In this document: positions 9,560-17,110 of the stretch, piece by piece
Numbering within the stretch: the stretch's first letter is position 1
Layout: each line of letters opens with the position of its first letter
Source: CAZOKZ01 sp964580585
GTDB taxonomy: Bacteria; Sumerlaeota; Sumerlaeia; SLMS01; JAHLLQ01
Length of the DNA: 57,898 bases
NCBI GenBank assembly: GCA_964580585.1
Contig: CAZOKZ010000026.1
Location: forward strand, 1-57,898
Direction of reading: 5' to 3'
Program-made: the position numbers and the translations under genes
Notes under the pieces: generated by a model
What the model was told of the DNA's origin: nothing
What the model saw: only the letters and a program-made list of their open reading frames with translations
Databases searched by the model: none

Positions 9560-10390
9560 TCACTCGGCGGCGTTGTTACCTTCCGACGATTTTTTGTCCG
9601 CCATCGCCTGGGCTTTTTCACCCAACTCCGCAACTTGTACCGCGCAGACCGAGTTGGTTATTGCCTCAAGGAGTTCGAGAGCCTTGTCCGGTTGGCCGAT
9701 TTCGAGATGAATCGCCACCTCCTCGAGGGCGATATCGCAGGGCAAATTTTGCACAGCGGCGGCTTTGCGGTAATACTCGATCGAGCGATCCCACAACTTG
9801 CGGCGGGCCAATTGCCGCGCCATTTGGATGTCCATAATTCCGGGCGTGGGCGTCGAAGCAGTGAGAGATTCCGGCCCATCGATGGCCACCATCAAATCGC
9901 GCCGCATCGCTTGCGCCAGACCGGCGTTATAACCCGGATGAAAGCCAACGACGCGGTTGTCTGTTCCCACGATCACCACGGTAGGCGTGGCAATGATGTG
10001 GTAAGCGGTGTAGAGGGTGTCCTCGGTATCGTGAAGCAATCCCCAATCCGGTGGAAGCATGGCGGCAATCTTGGACGTGTCGCCATTGATGCGCGAAAGA
10101 ACGAAAATCGTCCGTGTTCCATCGTGCAAGTGTGGGTAACGGCCGTACAATTCGCCGATTGCTTCAATCGCGTGCTCCGTGTGCGCATCGTCGGATTTGG
10201 AAAAAATCAACGTCAGCGGTTTCGTTGTCGATTGATCGTGCGAAACGACTTCCACAACGCCCGCAGCATTCAACGCGGGAGCTTCCACGCCGATGACCAT
10301 CGCCTGTGCCGGATAGGCCGCGCAAATTGCCCAAAGCACGGCAATCAACACGCAACGCAAAGATCGAATCCTTGAATTCGCGCTGATCAT
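9560..10390 (-). CDS. Secreted thioredoxin-fold protein lacking redox cysteines, with C-terminal TPR-like helices
   Basis: A signal peptide ending near AAYPAQA is followed by an AhpC/TlpA-like fold: IGVEAPALNAAGVVEVVSHDQ, LTLIFSKSD, RTIFVLSRINGD, and the cis-Pro-type segment YHIIATPTVVIVGTDNRVVGFHPGYN. The position where TlpA carries CXXC reads SKSDDAHTE, so the protein cannot act as a thiol oxidoreductase. Residues 185-276 form TPR-like helices (AIHLEIGQPDKALELLEAITNSV). Its stop is 43 nt before the barrel start, and its ATG overlaps the stop of the 15-haem gene. A structural or assembly role in the periplasm is inferred. Confidence 0.75.
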   Translation of the reverse strand: MISANSRIRSLRCVLIAVLWAICAAYPAQAMVIGVEAPALNAAGVVEVVSHDQSTTKPLTLIFSKSDDAHTEHAIEAIGELYGRYPHLHDGTRTIFVLSRINGDTSKIAAMLPPDWGLLHDTEDTLYTAYHIIATPTVVIVGTDNRVVGFHPGYNAGLAQAMRRDLMVAIDGPESLTASTPTPGIMDIQMARQLARRKLWDRSIEYYRKAAAVQNLPCDIALEEVAIHLEIGQPDKALELLEAITNSVCAVQVAELGEKAQAMADKKSSEGNNAAE

Positions 10391-11748
10391 GGGTTCTCCT
10401 TGAGGTTGCTCACAGCCGAGACCCGGTCATACGAATACGGAACGTGACAGCCGGTTTCGCAAGTACCGCCCGTATCCGTCTTCTTGAAATCCACCTTCAT
10501 CATCCAACGTCCGAACGGCACTTCGCTGCGAACGTGATTCGGTTGGTTGGAAGCATGTTCAGCGTGACAGGCGCGGCATGTGCGGCCCTTCTCGCGATTG
10601 ACGTGCACGAAGTGCAGATTGCGGTTGCCGTTGCGGAAACCGGTCACTTCGGACATTTCGGCCAGCGCAATCGTGCGATCATGGCATTCAAAGCACAGAT
10701 CGTAAGCCCCTTCTTTGTACGATGCATAGAAATCGCGCGGGAATTCTTTCTTCAGAATACTTGCATGGTCGGAACCGTGTGCCTGATGGCACGCCGCGCA
10801 GTTTTTATCGCGCACCGGACCGTGAAGAAATTGAGCTTCGGTAATTTGCTCGGCGACGTTGTCGATGTCACCCTCTTCGCGAGGAATAATTTGATTGTGA
10901 CAGGACAGACAAAGGTCGCTCGTGTCCGTGCTCAGCAATCCGGTTTTGTTCGATGCGTGCGGGGCGTGGCAATTACGGCATCCTTTCCCTTCTGTCATCG
11001 GGGCGTGCGGATAAGCGGCCGTTTTTGTTTGCTGGATGAAATCGCCGTGGCATTGCAGGCAAAGTTCCGATCCTTCCGCCGGAAGGAAAAACTGCGCCGT
11101 GCCGCCATGCGGATCGTGGCAGCCCGCGCAGTCCTCGCCCACGGGCTGGTGCACGGCGATCGCGGTCTTCATCGATTGTTCCACGTCGATGTGGCATCCA
11201 AGGCAAAGCTCGCGGCGGCTATCCACAAGCAAACCCTTATTTTCCGACTGATGCGGCGTGTGACACACGAGGCATTCGCCGACGGCCACGGGTCCATGCT
11301 GGTGTGTCATGCCTTTTGTCACGCTATCGTGGCAACTATTGCACATCCCGGCGCCTTCGCCGCCTTTCACAAAGTGACGATTATCGCCTCCATGTGGTTG
11401 GTGGCACACCGAGCAATCCGACTCGAACGGTTTGTGCACGACTGACATCGGTTTATCGATGGTATGACAGGTCGCGCACAGATCGCGTCCCTGAGCGATC
11501 GGCTTGAACTCGTGTTGATTCTTGACGGGGATGTGGCACGGTTCGCACTGCATCAGGTTGACCGGACCGTGCAAAAACTCGGCCTTCGATAAATCGCCAT
11601 GACATTCCGCTGTAACGCAGGACGCCCCGAGTTTTATTTCGGCTCCGTTGGCCATCGCACCGCTGATGCCTCCAACGATCAGCAGAGCGATCATCAGAAA
11701 ACGAGATGGAAGCTTCGATGCGGCGATATTGTGACGAATGTTTAACAT
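10387..11748 (-). CDS. Pentadecahaem c-type cytochrome (doubled CXXCH family)
   Basis: The start at 11748 (MLNIRHNIAASK) has GGAGA 6 nt upstream and a good signal peptide; the longer open frame upstream is an overlap with the preceding gene. Fifteen haem motifs are present: thirteen CXXCH, a first CVTAECH (four residues between cysteines) and a last CETGCH (three). Spacing of roughly 25-30 residues between motifs with CHxPH doublets is typical of elongated multihaem periplasmic or outer-membrane wires. The C-terminal third (GFRNGNRNLHFVHV, CRACHAEHASNQP, PFGRW) matches the cytochrome at 26092-27140, so the two are paralogues. It lies 14 nt downstream of the CbcL-like gene, a likely electron donor. 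Confidence 0.93.
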   Translation of the reverse strand: MLNIRHNIAASKLPSRFLMIALLIVGGISGAMANGAEIKLGASCVTAECHGDLSKAEFLHGPVNLMQCEPCHIPVKNQHEFKPIAQGRDLCATCHTIDKPMSVVHKPFESDCSVCHQPHGGDNRHFVKGGEGAGMCNSCHDSVTKGMTHQHGPVAVGECLVCHTPHQSENKGLLVDSRRELCLGCHIDVEQSMKTAIAVHQPVGEDCAGCHDPHGGTAQFFLPAEGSELCLQCHGDFIQQTKTAAYPHAPMTEGKGCRNCHAPHASNKTGLLSTDTSDLCLSCHNQIIPREEGDIDNVAEQITEAQFLHGPVRDKNCAACHQAHGSDHASILKKEFPRDFYASYKEGAYDLCFECHDRTIALAEMSEVTGFRNGNRNLHFVHVNREKGRTCRACHAEHASNQPNHVRSEVPFGRWMMKVDFKKTDTGGTCETGCHVPYSYDRVSAVSNLKENP

Positions 11749-11762
11749 GGGACTTCTCCGAT

Positions 11763-13895
11763 TCAATGCAGACCTGTGATGTTGAGAATTTCGGTGCGAA
11801 TGGCTAAAATAATCAAAACGATGCCGAAGAGAAACGCGCTCATTCCGAGGATCACGCCAACGATGCGTCGCTTCGTGGACATGGGGCGAACAATGCGCAT
11901 TTCGAGCTCGCCCGCGGCGATCAGTCGTTCGTATTCCGCCGGACGTTCTTCCTTCATTTCCGTTTCGGACATCTGGCCGCTCCACATCGTCAAATCGATG
12001 GGGAATTTTTCGGGCCGCAGGTGCGTGTTGAAAAAGTGCACCAGGAAAATAACCGACGCAGCCAGCAACGCCTCGATGCTGTGAACCACCATGGCGCAGT
12101 TGAGGACCCAACCGGGCAGCCAACGGCTGAACAACTCGGGCATCCAGAGCATCAGACCGCTGCCGCCGATGACGAACACGCCCCAGATTTCGCCCCAGTA
12201 GTCAAACTTCTCGAAATACGTCCAACGGTCGAATTGAGGGCGCGGCCCCAGGCGGAAGAACCACTTCACCATCGCGATAAAGTCTTTGAAATCTTTCCAC
12301 GAAAACAACATGGAGTCCGGACCGATAATGTATCTCCAAATTGGACGCGGGCATTTTTTCCAGAAAAAGAAAACCAGGAACGCGAAGTGCAATCCCGCGT
12401 AACCGAACGTGATGATGGCGAAAATTCGGTGCAGAATTCCCATCGCGTGCAGACCGCCGAATGCCGCCGACAAGTTGTGCGCCCAAGTTGCATAGCTGTA
12501 CTTGAGCGGGAAACCTGTGGCGACCAAACCCATGAAACTGATGATGATCAACGCATGTGTCCAACGATGGATGCGGCTGAAGCGACGCACCATGCGCGGT
12601 TTCTGCTCGCCTTTATGATTCGTCGGATTCTTCACGCGTTCGATCAACGTGCGTTGGAACCACAGAAGCGAGTGCGGGATGAAAACCAGCAACACGCTGC
12701 ACAGCAAAAACGTCATTCCCCAGAACGTGTAAAACACCGCCGGATGCGCGCCGGGACTCGAATAATCCACGTGCGCGATGTACTTGACAAAATTGTCGTT
12801 CGCATCCGGATGGCACTCGCCGCAGGTTTGAATCAGGTTCCCGGTGGCAACGCGCGATTTCGGATTGTCGGCTGGAAGAATGTCGTGCGCGCCGTGACAA
12901 CTCGAACACACGGCAACGTCGGAGGCTCCGAGTTGAGAGGCTTTACCATGATAGCTTAACTTGTACGACTTACCGAGTTCCAGGTGGCAACTTGAACACT
13001 CGCCGACGACATCGTGTAAAAACTCGGGACCGATTCTTTCAATACCGTGGCTGTGGTGACAACTGGTGCACGTCGCCGCGTCCTCGTTGCCTTTGGCGAG
13101 TTGCTGACCGTGGATGCTGGTCGAATAAATTTCAACCACGCCTTGGTGACACGCGCCGCAAGTCGTCGAAGCGTTCTGAATCGACATGGGGCTTTCGGGA
13201 TCGGACGGCGACAACATCGCATGTGTACCGTGGCAATCGCTGCACACGGGACCTTGAGAAAGACCCTTCTTGAACAACGCCTCGCCGTGAATACTGTCGT
13301 GGAACGAGCCGGAAGGAGAAAACTTTCCTTCGCCTACTTCGGAGTGGCACTTCGAGCAATGCTCCACGATTGCCTGGGCGTCGGCGTATGTGCGCGTTCC
13401 GTTTACCTTGTTCACTTCGTGGGCGCCGCCGTGACATTCCGTGCACGATGGAGTGTTGGCATTTTTTGAAGAGTGGAGTCCCGCTTCTTTTTCCCGGGCT
13501 GCGTCCTCGTGGCACGTCGCGCAGGCAATGCTTTCCACCACCTGAGCGTGCGGCAGCACATCGACCCCCGGATGGCATTGGTCGCAACTCATCGATTGAT
13601 GCGCGGAATCCAGCCAGGTTTCCGATGAAATATACAGGTTCGGAATATCTTCCTCGGCCCGGATAGTACGTTCGCTGCCTTCCACCGTGCGCACCATGGC
13701 GGCCAGAGCCTGGGGACGCATTTCGGCGATCCATGCTTCGCCGTGGCATCGCATGCAACGCGCGTTGGGGTCTGTGTCGTCTGTTTGACCGAACCCGAGG
13801 GAGATCATGCAGAGCATGACCGCAACGAGCGTCAGCAATCGTGTCGAAGACGCGGAGACGTTTTGGTTTATCGCTCTTTCATTCCACTGCTTCAT
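11763..13895 (-). CDS. CbcL-like menaquinol-cytochrome c oxidoreductase: 11-haem c domain fused to a dihaem cytochrome b
   Basis: After a signal anchor (STRLLTLVAVMLCMISLGFG), eleven CXXCH motifs occupy about residues 45-390 of the 710-residue protein. A membrane domain follows with several helices and His residues placed as in HydC/FdnI-type cytochrome b: RIHRWTHALIIISFMGLVATGF, GGLHAMGILHRIFAI, YAGLHFAFLVFFF, MVVHSIEALLAASVIFLVHFFNTHLRPEKFPID. Geobacter CbcL is a fusion of this architecture that oxidises menaquinol. That family assignment is by architecture and motif, not by alignment. The start at 13895 lies directly after the upstream stop; a Met 14 codons earlier is possible. It would pass electrons to the 15-haem and 5-haem partners in the same operon. 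Confidence 0.9.
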   Translation of the reverse strand: MKQWNERAINQNVSASSTRLLTLVAVMLCMISLGFGQTDDTDPNARCMRCHGEAWIAEMRPQALAAMVRTVEGSERTIRAEEDIPNLYISSETWLDSAHQSMSCDQCHPGVDVLPHAQVVESIACATCHEDAAREKEAGLHSSKNANTPSCTECHGGAHEVNKVNGTRTYADAQAIVEHCSKCHSEVGEGKFSPSGSFHDSIHGEALFKKGLSQGPVCSDCHGTHAMLSPSDPESPMSIQNASTTCGACHQGVVEIYSTSIHGQQLAKGNEDAATCTSCHHSHGIERIGPEFLHDVVGECSSCHLELGKSYKLSYHGKASQLGASDVAVCSSCHGAHDILPADNPKSRVATGNLIQTCGECHPDANDNFVKYIAHVDYSSPGAHPAVFYTFWGMTFLLCSVLLVFIPHSLLWFQRTLIERVKNPTNHKGEQKPRMVRRFSRIHRWTHALIIISFMGLVATGFPLKYSYATWAHNLSAAFGGLHAMGILHRIFAIITFGYAGLHFAFLVFFFWKKCPRPIWRYIIGPDSMLFSWKDFKDFIAMVKWFFRLGPRPQFDRWTYFEKFDYWGEIWGVFVIGGSGLMLWMPELFSRWLPGWVLNCAMVVHSIEALLAASVIFLVHFFNTHLRPEKFPIDLTMWSGQMSETEMKEERPAEYERLIAAGELEMRIVRPMSTKRRIVGVILGMSAFLFGIVLIILAIRTEILNITGLH

Positions 13896-13896
13896 A

Positions 13897-14496
13897 TCAG
13901 TACATCCTGTGCGGATCGTGGCATGCTGTGCATTCATTGAAATTTTCCACCCGGTGATAATCTGACGCTTCGGGGGAAAGCGATTCGTGGCAGTTCAAAC
14001 AAACCTGCGGTACTGCCTCGGCGAGTAGATGTTCGTACTGTGACCGATGTGGCACATGGCAGGGGATGCATGTTCCCAAGTTGATCGGGCCATGGTCCCA
14101 CCCTTCTTCTTTTCGCTGGTCCAAATGGCATTTGTCGCAAAGCGTCGCGTCGTGTCGTAAACCGCTGTCGAGTCGATCGACATTGTGGCATTCGGCGCAT
14201 TTGTGGTCGGCGACCGGTTGGTGAACCGACAAAATCGTCGGCTTGAGTTCGAGAGGAGCTTTCTCCGCGCGCAACTGCCTCAAGCTCTGTTGCAGGACGG
14301 AGATATTTTCCACGGCGGTGGTGGGAATCGGGGAGTCGGACCGGACTTCCACCCCGGGCGGGGGAGGCACGCCGTCGAACACGGTGCTGAGAACCCGGTA
14401 GCGCGCCACCGGTGAACACGCCGCTGCCACCAGGCAGGCCAGCGACGCGAAGGCCGCGACCACGAGGGACCTGCGGTGGCGCGGCCAGAAATTCAT
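13897..14496 (-). CDS. Pentahaem c-type cytochrome lipoprotein
   Basis: A signal peptide with lipobox (LACLVAAAC) predicts lipid attachment. A Pro-rich linker of about 75 residues leads to five CXXCH motifs (CAECH, CDKCH, CIPCH, CLNCH, CTACH), with CHVPH and CHDPH doublets. It ends two residues after the last CHDPHR motif. The ATG overlaps the stop of the preceding propeller gene, and its own stop is 1 nt from the CbcL-like start. A membrane-tethered pentahaem protein next to a quinol oxidoreductase is a plausible electron acceptor that hands on to periplasmic or outer-membrane wires. Confidence 0.9.
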   Translation of the reverse strand: MNFWPRHRRSLVVAAFASLACLVAAACSPVARYRVLSTVFDGVPPPPGVEVRSDSPIPTTAVENISVLQQSLRQLRAEKAPLELKPTILSVHQPVADHKCAECHNVDRLDSGLRHDATLCDKCHLDQRKEEGWDHGPINLGTCIPCHVPHRSQYEHLLAEAVPQVCLNCHESLSPEASDYHRVENFNECTACHDPHRMY

Positions 14497-15605
14497 TTTT
14501 GCGCTTCCTCGTCACGAGCGATGGCAAAAAAATTCACCAACCCTTGGCCCTGCTGGCTCACGGCAATGACAAGACTCTCGGCATCGAAACCCGGCATAAG
14601 CTTCTCGCGTAGCCAGGGGGTATTCGGCCACGGGACGATGCTCAAACCCGCCGGCAAATCCATATTTCCCGCTTCCGGACCAGGACCGCCGAAAAACAGC
14701 AGCAGATGCCCTTCCGGATCGAAAATCTGAACATTCGCAAAACGCGAATCCGCTACGTACAGCCGCCCGTGGCCATCCACGTCCAACCCTTTCGGCCATG
14801 CAAATTTGCCGAAGCTGCGTCCCGGACCTCCAAACGTCGCCAGCGGTTCGCCTTCCAGCGTCAGCTTCTGAACGCGAAAGTTACCCGTATCGGTGACGTA
14901 AAGATGGTTGGAACCGTCGAGCGCCAACGCCGTAGGAATCAGGAATTGCCCCGGTTCTTTACCAAGCCCTCCGAAACGCCGTAAAACGGCCCCATCCCGA
15001 CGGTTCCAAATTTCGATTTCATGCTCATCGCGGTCGCAAACAATCAACTCATCTCCTGCCACCACCACCGCGACCGGTTTGGCGTGACCCGGATGTCCCA
15101 ACGCCATGGCGAAAGTCTCGTCGGCGTTGTAAACGAGAATCGCCTGACGTAAACGGTCAGCGACGTAAATCCGTCCTTCGTCGTCGAAATCCAAACTGTT
15201 CGGTTGCTGGATTTTTCCGGTCCCATGATCGCCCGCGAGTGGATGCGCATCGCCGCTCACCAGGTCGTACACCAACACCGAGTTCAAAATCGTGTCGCAA
15301 ACATAGAGCTGGTTGCCGCGAAGCTTCGCGTAAATGGGTTTGGCTAAAGGATACAACGTGGGTGGGAGACCCAGCACAAAATCGGCAAATCCACTTCGGA
15401 TGGAAGGTAAATCTTCCGGCGAAGAAATCGATCCGAGGAACTGAACCCGGGGCTCGTTGGGTGGAAGGGGGAAGACAACCGGCGGTCCCGCCACGGGTTC
15501 GACCTGGTTGCTGGCGCATCCGGGAAGGAGCACCGCGCAAATCACAACAAGCCCTCCAAAAAGGAAGGTGGACAGTGAGCGGATAGAGGGGGCGAAGCGT
15601 TTCAT
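14493..15605 (-). CDS. NHL-repeat beta-propeller lipoprotein, first gene of the eight-gene operon
   Basis: The start at 15605 (MKRFAPSIRS) has GGGAG 7 nt upstream; a Met four codons earlier is less well placed. The lipobox VLLPGC is followed by PPNEPRVQFLGSISSPEDL, the usual entry into this kind of cytochrome-associated propeller. About six blades follow with QPNSLDFDDEGRIYVADRL, IPTALALDGSNHLYVTDTG, WPKGLDVDGHGRLYVADS and LPAGLSIVPWP. It is related to the protein at 6407-7468. The two propellers bracket the operon, which suggests separate docking roles at the two ends of the conduit; this is inference. Confidence 0.9.
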   Translation of the reverse strand: MKRFAPSIRSLSTFLFGGLVVICAVLLPGCASNQVEPVAGPPVVFPLPPNEPRVQFLGSISSPEDLPSIRSGFADFVLGLPPTLYPLAKPIYAKLRGNQLYVCDTILNSVLVYDLVSGDAHPLAGDHGTGKIQQPNSLDFDDEGRIYVADRLRQAILVYNADETFAMALGHPGHAKPVAVVVAGDELIVCDRDEHEIEIWNRRDGAVLRRFGGLGKEPGQFLIPTALALDGSNHLYVTDTGNFRVQKLTLEGEPLATFGGPGRSFGKFAWPKGLDVDGHGRLYVADSRFANVQIFDPEGHLLLFFGGPGPEAGNMDLPAGLSIVPWPNTPWLREKLMPGFDAESLVIAVSQQGQGLVNFFAIARDEEAQK

Positions 15606-15903
15606 GATAACTCCCAAGAGAGGGCGACAATTCTACTCCGCTTTGTATGAAAGGATCGTGCCCATCGCCCTATATCGCCCCAAAACAAGGCGACCGGATG
15701 GCTGGAAGGAGCCCACAAACGCGGGAAAACTGTATTTGTCTGAAAAATATCTGGTTGGAACCCCCTTGCAGAGGGAAACATCCGATGATGCGTTGCGAAC
15801 CCCGTGATGCGAAACCGGGGAAAAAGCGTTAGTCGGCAAAGCGGCGTGACTCGAAAGTCACACATTAGAGGTGTGCGCAGCGGTCGGGAGGGTGCATTCC
15901 ATG
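15606..15903. other. Structured intergenic region upstream of the eight-gene cytochrome operon
   Basis: No gene is supported here. The region should hold the promoter of the 15605-4713 operon, but no convincing -35/-10 or -24/-12 element is visible on the minus strand. It contains several short hairpins: GTGACT/AGTCAC with a CGAA loop at 15846-15861, CACAC/GTGTG at 15859-15875 (overlapping the first, so they compete), and CCCCG/CGGGG at 15800-15820. A search by eye for the conserved GEMM (c-di-GMP/cGAMP) riboswitch core, which precedes some cytochrome genes in Geobacter, found no match. Confidence 0.4.
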
Positions 15904-15954
15904 AAAAAACCCCCGAATCCTGTTGGCGTGTCATGCGCCATTGGACCCGGGGGC
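15904..15954 (-). terminator. Intrinsic terminator of the 18-haem / receiver / tetrahaem operon
   Basis: Read on the minus strand, CCCCCGGGTCC pairs with GGATTCGGGGG (two G-U pairs) around an inner GGCG/CGCC stem, followed by TTTTTT. It lies 27 nt after the stop of the tetrahaem gene and separates this operon from the next one downstream. Confidence 0.88.
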
Positions 15955-15980
15955 TTGGAAAACCCTGCTTTCCGGCAGGT

Positions 15981-16619
15981 TTACTTATCGTGACACGTCA
16001 GGCACAGTTGGCTTTGTGACTGCGAAATCACGAGAAGAGCATCATCTACGACTTCGGCAGCTTCACCGTTATGAACATCGTGGCAGGAAGAGCATTCCAT
16101 GCGGTTGTTGGAGAGCAGATCCTCCGAGATCGTGGAACCAATGCCCGAGGATGTAGAGGACGGAGCGTGAAGCTCGCCGTCTTCGGCCGCCAGAGCATCA
16201 TCGTACACGAAAGACACGGGATGGTCGTTCGTCAAGTCGTCGGCACCGATGGCAATCGTGCCTCCCAGGAAGATAACCCCGGGATTTCCACCGTAGGAAT
16301 CCACCGCCACCGTTCCATCGTGACAAGACAGGCAAAGCCGCGATTCCCCTGATGGTTGCGCCGTTGTAGCGTCCATCGACGGGCTGTTATAGACTTGATA
16401 CGTACGTGTGGTCACCTGGTGATTCCACAAAGGGGCATCGACGACCGAAGTATCGGCATCGTGAGCCGTGTGGCAGAAAATACAAACCTGCTCATTTTGG
16501 TCGATTGCTCCAAAATCGTGAGCCGAGCCCTCGATCTCAGGACTGGACAAGTTTGGGTAAGCAAGAACCGCCAGAATTCCACCTAAAAGGAACAGTTTGC
16601 TGCGATACAGGGATGACAT
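15981..16619 (-). CDS. Tetrahaem c-type cytochrome resembling OmcE nanowire subunits
   Basis: A 212-residue protein with an N-terminal signal and only four CXXCH motifs, in the order and context VCIFCHTAH, LCLSCHDGTVA, ECSSCHDVH and a C-terminal LCLTCHDK. Between the second and third lies DDLTNDHPVSF. Four haems, about 210-230 residues, the CxFCHT/PLWN opening, the NDHPVxF segment and a haem motif ending the chain are how I remember Geobacter OmcE, which polymerises into extracellular cytochrome filaments. The last haem site sits two residues from the stop, as expected if haem ligation is shared between subunits. It is the last gene before a strong terminator, downstream of the 18-haem gene. 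Filament formation is inferred. Confidence 0.85.
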   Translation of the reverse strand: MSSLYRSKLFLLGGILAVLAYPNLSSPEIEGSAHDFGAIDQNEQVCIFCHTAHDADTSVVDAPLWNHQVTTRTYQVYNSPSMDATTAQPSGESRLCLSCHDGTVAVDSYGGNPGVIFLGGTIAIGADDLTNDHPVSFVYDDALAAEDGELHAPSSTSSGIGSTISEDLLSNNRMECSSCHDVHNGEAAEVVDDALLVISQSQSQLCLTCHDK

Positions 16620-16664
16620 GGAGGAAATCCTTTCTAACGATGGCTTGACGGTTCGATCTTCAGA

Positions 16665-17066
16665 TTAGAACTGCATGGTTCGAGGCTTTACTAAGCTGAT
16701 GAAGACCTCGGCAAGCTCACCCGGTGTAAAATCGTGGGGCAGAAAGTACGACACCCCTAACGATACAATTTTTGTTCCAAATTCTCGCGAGGGATTCGTC
16801 GTGGCGACGATGATCGGTGACGGAACCCTCGTGCGTTTCATTTCCTTCAGAACGGTTGTCGCCCAATCGAGCCGTTCGCTGACGTCCAGAAGAACCGCCC
16901 CGGGATATCTTGGACAGTTTTTCCAGAACGAGTGGGTGTCGAGTAAATCATGGGGGACGTGTCGCACTCGACACCCACGTTCTGTTAGTTCCTGCTCAAC
17001 CCGGTTGCGGAATTCTACGTCCCCGGTAACCACCCACAAGCAATCACCCCTTTTATCCGCAGCCAT
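16665..17066 (-). CDS. Stand-alone degenerate response-regulator receiver domain
   Basis: A small protein with the alternating strand/helix pattern of a CheY-like receiver: CLWVVTGDVEFRNRVEQELTERGCRV, AVLLDVSERLDW, SPIIVATTNPSREF, GVSYFLPHDFTPGEL. The phospho-acceptor Asp is present in LLDVS. The N-terminal acidic pair is reduced to one Asp (TGD), and the invariant Lys before the Pro is replaced (FLPHDF). It may therefore be a pseudo-receiver working by protein contact. Start at 17066 (MAADKR) or six codons earlier at 17084. It lies 26-44 nt after the 18-haem gene and 45 nt before the tetrahaem gene, within one operon. Confidence 0.7.
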   Translation of the reverse strand: MAADKRGDCLWVVTGDVEFRNRVEQELTERGCRVRHVPHDLLDTHSFWKNCPRYPGAVLLDVSERLDWATTVLKEMKRTRVPSPIIVATTNPSREFGTKIVSLGVSYFLPHDFTPGELAEVFISLVKPRTMQF

Positions 17067-17110
17067 GGTAGTTTCTCCTGTCATCTAACCAACCTGCTAC
17101 TCGTGGTTGA

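Noticed and set aside
15753..15769. TTGGAACCCCCTTGCA as a plus-strand sigma-54 promoter
   Set aside because: Spacing is one base short of the strict -24/-12 distance and no plus-strand gene follows.
15830..15850. Minus-strand AGTCACGCCGCTTTGCC as a sigma-54 site for the eight-gene operon
   Set aside because: Lacks the GG at -24 and the spacing is one base too long.
15606..15903. GEMM-type cyclic dinucleotide riboswitch upstream of the cytochrome operon
   Set aside because: Looked for because such switches precede Geobacter cytochromes; the conserved core was not found on either strand by eye.
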